A stretch of DNA of 64,000 nt, from assembly GCF_023856365.1 (NCBI RefSeq), contig NC_064542.1:21795838-21859837 (forward strand), given 5' to 3'. This DNA comes from Brienomyrus brachyistius (Eukaryota > Chordata > Actinopteri > Osteoglossiformes > Mormyridae). Below are positions 60,212 through 64,000 of this stretch, piece by piece (the first letter of the stretch is position 1; each line of letters begins with the position of its first letter). Made by a program: the position numbers and the translations under genes. The notes below the pieces were generated by a model, which saw nothing but the letters and a program-made list of their open reading frames with translations, was not told the origin of the DNA and ran no database searches.

Positions 60212-62059
60212 ATGCCTCAGTCTAACCTGTACTCTCAGAAATACAGAAAGGAGTGGGAACCAAACCCCGAATTTAAAGGCTAGTTGAAGCTCTTTATTGG
60301 AGATGCTATCCGGCAATAGTGCCTGTATTGTAAGGCTGATTACTATGCCAAACTCAGTGATGTAAAAAAAACACATGACAACTCAAAAATATACTCAAAA
60401 GGTAAAACCTTATAACAGTTCCAGCTAAACCACACTGCCATCAATGGTTAAAAAATTGGTTCCTCAAAAAAGGCAGAGGCCACCATGGCATTAGCTATTG
60501 CTGAACACTGTTCTATGCTGGCATGTGACCACATTGGAGAAGCATGTAGAGCTGAAGTATGTACTGGGTGATGCACAGTTGGCCATCAAGGCTTTTGAGG
60601 GAGAGCAGGTACAACCTCTTAAGCTACTCGACAGCTTTTGAGTTAAAAGTAGCTGAGCTCCACCTTGCGCTTGAGGATGGCAACAATGTCTGAAAGCGGT
60701 GTGTAGCCTTCACCATCTCCCTCACTAACGAGCTGAGGGTGAGATTGCCAGCCAACGTTGAAGCATTGCAGCACATGTCAGTTTTCAATGTGGAGGAAAC
60801 TCCAAAGGACAATTAGAATCCTGGACAAATAGTAAAAATATCCGAGCTCCTTGCCTACTGCCCTGCAGAGACAGAGATGATTGTCCAGCAATGGTGTGCC
60901 GTCTATCTCAGTAAATGGAATGAGACCAAAAACACACTGGGCTTCTGGAGTGAGATTTGTAAGTTCAGGGATGTAGCTGATATCAACCCATTTTACGAAC
61001 TTGTGTGGAAGTAAAACTGGACATTGGTAGCCCGGGAGGTTGGCATATTGGGTCTGTTATCTTAGGCCTTAGGCAAGAAGAGATTGTTTTGAATACTGTG
61101 TGACCTCGCTTTGCGATAGCTGCCTGCAGTAAGTTCCGCAGACCCCGAGGAAAGCTCAAACCTTGGAGAAGCAGACAGCGGAACAAAAGGGGGGGAGAAA
61201 CCACCTGCAGGGAGAGATTCGAAGCTGCCCCAACTGGTGCACAGCGAGTTATAGCTTTATAAAATAGTTGTGGCAGACAATATATAGCAAGCTATGCGGT
61301 AGTGCAAATGTATAAGTAATTATGTTAATCATATTAATCATATTTTAACCATGTATTGGCAGTGATTCAATGACAAGGACGTCAATATGTTAATCATTAA
61401 TCAATGGAACACCCAAACATTAATAGTGATTCAATGTCATATGATCAATATCTATATACATATCTCAAGTAGGGTCTAGAAGCCGAGACGGATTCCGGTA
61501 AACTGAGCTAGATGGGAGGATTTTACCTTGCCACCAAGGTAAACCAATAGAGCAGGAGAATTGTGTTTGTTATACGTTTCAGCTCGGTTTGTTGGTGTTT
61601 CGTGACCAATCAGGACTTAGAAGTCCTTATTGGGAATTGGGAGTTATGGTTTATGAACTGGTTGCTCTGTGAGCTCCGGGTGACTTGGTACCAAGTGCCA
61701 GAGTGTGACAGGAGCACTTTGCTGAGTTGCTAGAATAAAAGAGATTTCCTTTACCTCATCAAACTGAGAGGTCCGACTTTTATTCAAAGTTTTATATTGA
61801 AAATTTTTCTACCACACTTGCCATGGCTGCTGTGTCCGTGTTGTCCTTGCCCCACTCGAATGCTGAAGTAGAGAGAGTATTCAGCCAGATGAGTGTGATA
61901 AAAAGTAAACTTAGAAATCGGATGTCCTTGCAGAGCTTTAACTCCATCCTGTAAATCCGATATGGACTGAAGCTGTCTGGCGAGGCTGGCTATGAACACC
62001 AACTGCCTGAAAATGTTCAGCATTCTATTGCCATTTCAGCCGTTTGTTTACATTGTTGA
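60212..62059 (+). pseudogene. hAT transposase, N- and C-terminal parts (right flank of amplicon)
   Basis: It begins MPQSNLYSQKYRKEW at 60,212 with the same early TAG as the left-flank copy, and matches it to 60,554. The central catalytic core is then missing. From about 60,555 the later part appears: DAQLAIKAFEGEQVQPL, LPANVEALQHMS, GFWSEICKFRDVADINPF, and after a solo LTR the hAT C-terminal dimerisation block LPHSNAEVERVFSQMSVIKS, then NRMSLQSFNSIL. A TAA interrupts after SIL. Together the two flanks hold most of one hAT transposase, split across the amplicon, but neither side is complete. Confidence 0.85.
61004..61816 (+). mobile_element. Solo LTR inserted in the hAT C-terminal region, 813 bp
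   Basis: The insert begins TGTGGAAGTAAAAC and ends TTTCTACCACA, so the termini are TGTGG..CCACA. It is flanked by CTTG at 61,000-61,003 and again at 61,817-61,820. Without the insert and one CTTG the hAT reading frame is continuous across the site (FYEL then AMAAVSVL). An AATAAA followed by 'agatttcctttacctcatc' at 61,735 is the usual polyadenylation and R/U5 arrangement. No internal viral gene is present. Confidence 0.85.
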
Positions 62060-63257
62060 TTTCATGTTCGTTGAAGTTTCTGCTTTTTAACATATCTACG
62101 AAGTAATGTTATGTTATATAAATAAACTCGGGTGAAACAAAAAATGTACGTTTTCAGGGTTGCCAGATCTCAAGCATCTGGCATGACACTCACGCTTTCA
62201 GACTCACGCTGGAAATCTGATGGCAAATCTATCGGCAAATCTTGTGGAATGGCTCTGATGTTGCCCGTCCGTTTGTGCACATGCGGTTCAGTGTGTTTAC
62301 TGTTTGGGTGACAGTGGTGACTAGGTGTGTTCAGTTGGTGGTAGCTTTCACATTCACAGAGCTGAGGTCAACTAAGAAATAGGGAAAAAATTGTTACAGG
62401 AAGTGCAGATGTATTGGCATATCTAATTTTTCAAACTGTACAGACGTTATACACCAGATTATGGTGTTATCAAAAGAAACACTATTTTGGCATATAGAAA
62501 TCTTGGTAATTTCATTCACAAAGGGAGGGGGGAGGTAATTTTGTCATAAGGATTTCAAAATGGTACGGCATACTACCTTAATAATGCCCAAGACTAGTAA
62601 CAACTTCAAAACAGATCATAAAAAAGTTTACCCATTTCATTACATTGCTTGTGTTTGCTGCAACACGCCTGCCCTCTGCTGTTCTAGTGGAATATCACTG
62701 CTGTATGCATGCAGCGACCAAGACCATCTGCATCCACGAACGAATATAGTATGACTGTGTGTGATCCAAATGTACATGCATAAAAGTGATGCATGACCTA
62801 GACTTAACACCATCCGGCCCATCTGAAGGGAAAGTGAGAGAGAGGTATAAAGCTTGCAGTGATTACAGCGCATTGCTGCACCCATCATAAGACAAACCAC
62901 CTCAGGGATGAGAACCTGAGTGCAGTCATGCAGTGGGTGATACATCAGCACCACACCAGTCCAAATGGACCGGTGTGAGTTTTTTTTCCCAGTGACTGGA
63001 GTGCCAATCCTGCCACCAACCCCCAAGTTCTTCCCTGTAAGTTGGAGGACGTCCTTAAAGGGCCGGATGTAGATTAACATCATACCCAGGATGAAGCAAT
63101 TGCAGTGTAAGGGACTTGCTCTAGGACCCAATGGAGCAGAATTACTCTTGGTTTTCACAGTATTTTAACGAACAACCTTCCAGTTGCAGGCACACATCCC
63201 TAGCTTCAGAGTCACCTGTGCAATAAGTCCATTCGTGAAATTTTCTCGCTACTAAAT
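62060..63257. other. No gene seen; decayed retroposon pieces
   Basis: 62,632-62,720 resembles 38,100-38,190 ('attgcttgtgtttgctgcaacacg' versus 'attgcatgtgtttgatgcaacac'), so both belong to one unnamed repeat. 62,880-63,190 has SINE/LINE-like text ending 'accttccagttgcaggcac'. The 172-codon minus frame across it has no domain. Confidence 0.35.
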
Positions 63258-63412
63258 ATTGCAGGGTGAACTGTTAGTGGAATTATAACAAAGTGGAAGC
63301 AATTGGGAACAACAGGAACTCAGCCATGAAGTGGTAGACCACGTAAATCACGGAGCCGGGACAACACATGCTGAAGTGCACAGTGTGCAGAGTCACCAAC
63401 TGACCAATTTGC
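63258..63412 (+). mobile_element. Tc1-like transposon fragment
   Basis: 'gtggaagcaattgggaacaac', 'actcagccatgaagtgg' and 'tagaccacgtaaatcacgg' follow the nucleotide text of a common fish Tc1 group just after the first HTH (protein GRPRK). The sequence stops at 63,412. Confidence 0.65.
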
Positions 63413-63597
63413 GTAGGAAGGGAACTCGGTCATTAAGAGAGGAGTGTTTGCATATATGTGCCTGTCCTTGCCCTGTTCCTCGCTCGGTCATTGTATGTGT
63501 AACCTGCCCGTGCCTTTTTCCTGTATGTGTTGGATTGTATGTTCTTGGATTCATTGATAATACCTCTCACTGCGAACCCCATTCCCATTTTTTTTAG
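63413..63597. other. No gene seen
   Basis: Pyrimidine-rich sequence leading into the minisatellite. It may belong to an LTR-like element whose AATAAA is near 63,850, but ends are not visible. Confidence 0.25.
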
Positions 63598-63796
63598 TTG
63601 GTTCCATGTTCCCTTTCTTTTCATCTCAGTCTTAGTTAATTCCAGTGTGGTTCCATGTTCCCTTTCTTTTCAGCTCAGTCTTACTTAATTCCAGTGTGGT
63701 TCCATGTTCCCTTTCTTTTCATCTCAGTCTTAGTTAATTCCAGTGTGGTTCCATGTTCCCTTTCTTTTCAGCTCAGTCTTAGTTAATTCCAGTGTT
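63598..63796 (+). repeat. 49-bp minisatellite with a 98-bp higher-order period
   Basis: Four units start at 63,601, 63,650, 63,699 and 63,748 ('gttccatgttccctttcttt'). Units 1 and 3 have 'catctc' and units 2 and 4 'cagctc', so the array also repeats as 98-bp dimers. Confidence 0.95.
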
Positions 63797-64000
63797 GTCT
63801 ACCTAACTTGGTATAGACCCCTTGTGGTCTCTTGATTTTTTCCTGTTTCTAATAAAGTTCCCTGTACATAAACCGCATAATGGATTGTCCTCCCTGATGC
63901 CTCACTATGATATATTCATATTTAACTTGTGATATTTTCCACTTGATAGGTTCATCTGAACATAGCCACATCATATGTTGAGAAGCACCACCTGTATGTA

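Larger units (their letters stand above)
41275..60554. repeat. Nested palindromic amplicon of G and T modules, 19.3 kb
   Basis: Outer arms 41,275-42,040 and about 59,555-60,554 are reverse complements (with indels) and contain the start of the same hAT copy. Inside, modules lie as G1(+) 42,231-45,835, T1 45,838-47,725, G2(+) 47,700-51,345, T2 51,500-53,402, G3(-) 53,405-57,085 and T3 57,075-59,440. Corresponding points of G1 and G2 differ by 5,470; G2 and G3 points sum to 104,800; T1 and T2 points sum to 99,240; T2 and T3 points differ by 5,560-5,562. Differences between copies are few, so the amplification is recent. These constants were checked at many points. Similarity percentages were not computed. 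Confidence 0.9.

Noticed and set aside
62640..63158. 172-codon minus-strand ORF
   Set aside because: Crosses retroposon-like text, has no domain and no splice logic.

Overview
The window looks like a stretch of nuclear genome from a ray-finned (teleost) fish. It is AT-rich and intron-bearing and has no bacterial-style gene packing. It carries many teleost-type interspersed repeats: an Alu-like element starting CATCCATCCATCCATTTTCC, V-SINE-like tRNA-derived SINEs, L2/CR1-like LINE remnants, Tc1 and hAT DNA transposons, solo LTRs and long (AT)n tracts. The species cannot be named from sequence alone. Conventional protein-coding content is low, and most ORFs longer than 60 codons are chance ORFs or transposon remnants.

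Layout. 1-6.2 kb: mostly repeats plus the first coding exon of an XK-family membrane protein (minus strand, 5804-6144), the only clear host gene of known family. 6.2-22 kb: sparse DNA with decayed LINE, SINE and Tc1 remnants and simple repeats. 22-32.4 kb: two copies, both on the minus strand, of a four-exon gene of about 139 codons that I do not recognise (A at 22.3-23.2 kb, B at 30.1-31.4 kb), with related flanks. Between them lie a CACTGTAA-bounded DNA element with a perfect AT palindrome and a possible spliced non-coding transcript, a tRNA-Leu relic joined to a SINE, and a possible orphan exon. 33.9-40 kb: LINE fragments, two solo LTRs and a full-length Alu-like repeat.

40.5-62 kb is the notable region. 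A nested palindromic amplicon (about 41,275-60,554) is flanked by outward-reading pieces of one hAT transposase that share an early stop codon. Inside, two modules alternate. Module G (about 3.5 kb) carries a full copy of the four-exon gene, a Tc1 relic, a 90-bp minisatellite and a truncated exon 1-2. Module T (about 1.9 kb) is itself an inverted repeat of a TTF/ZMYM-type zinc-finger fragment. The order is G(+) T G(+) T(inverted) G(-) T. G1 and G2 are direct copies 5,470 bp apart; G2 and G3 are mirror images; T1 and T2 are mirror images; T2 and T3 are direct copies 5,560 bp apart. With A and B this gives five complete copies of the gene in 35 kb. Four keep an open spliced frame and one has a frameshift.

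How the parts relate: the unknown gene appears to be a local tandem family (A and B). One copy entered a hAT/TTF-associated fold-back amplification that multiplied it in both orientations. In the A versus G1 comparison exon 3 has only silent differences, while exon 2 differs almost entirely by amino-acid changes. These conclusions come from reading alignments by eye, and a collapsed or misassembled palindrome must be excluded first.
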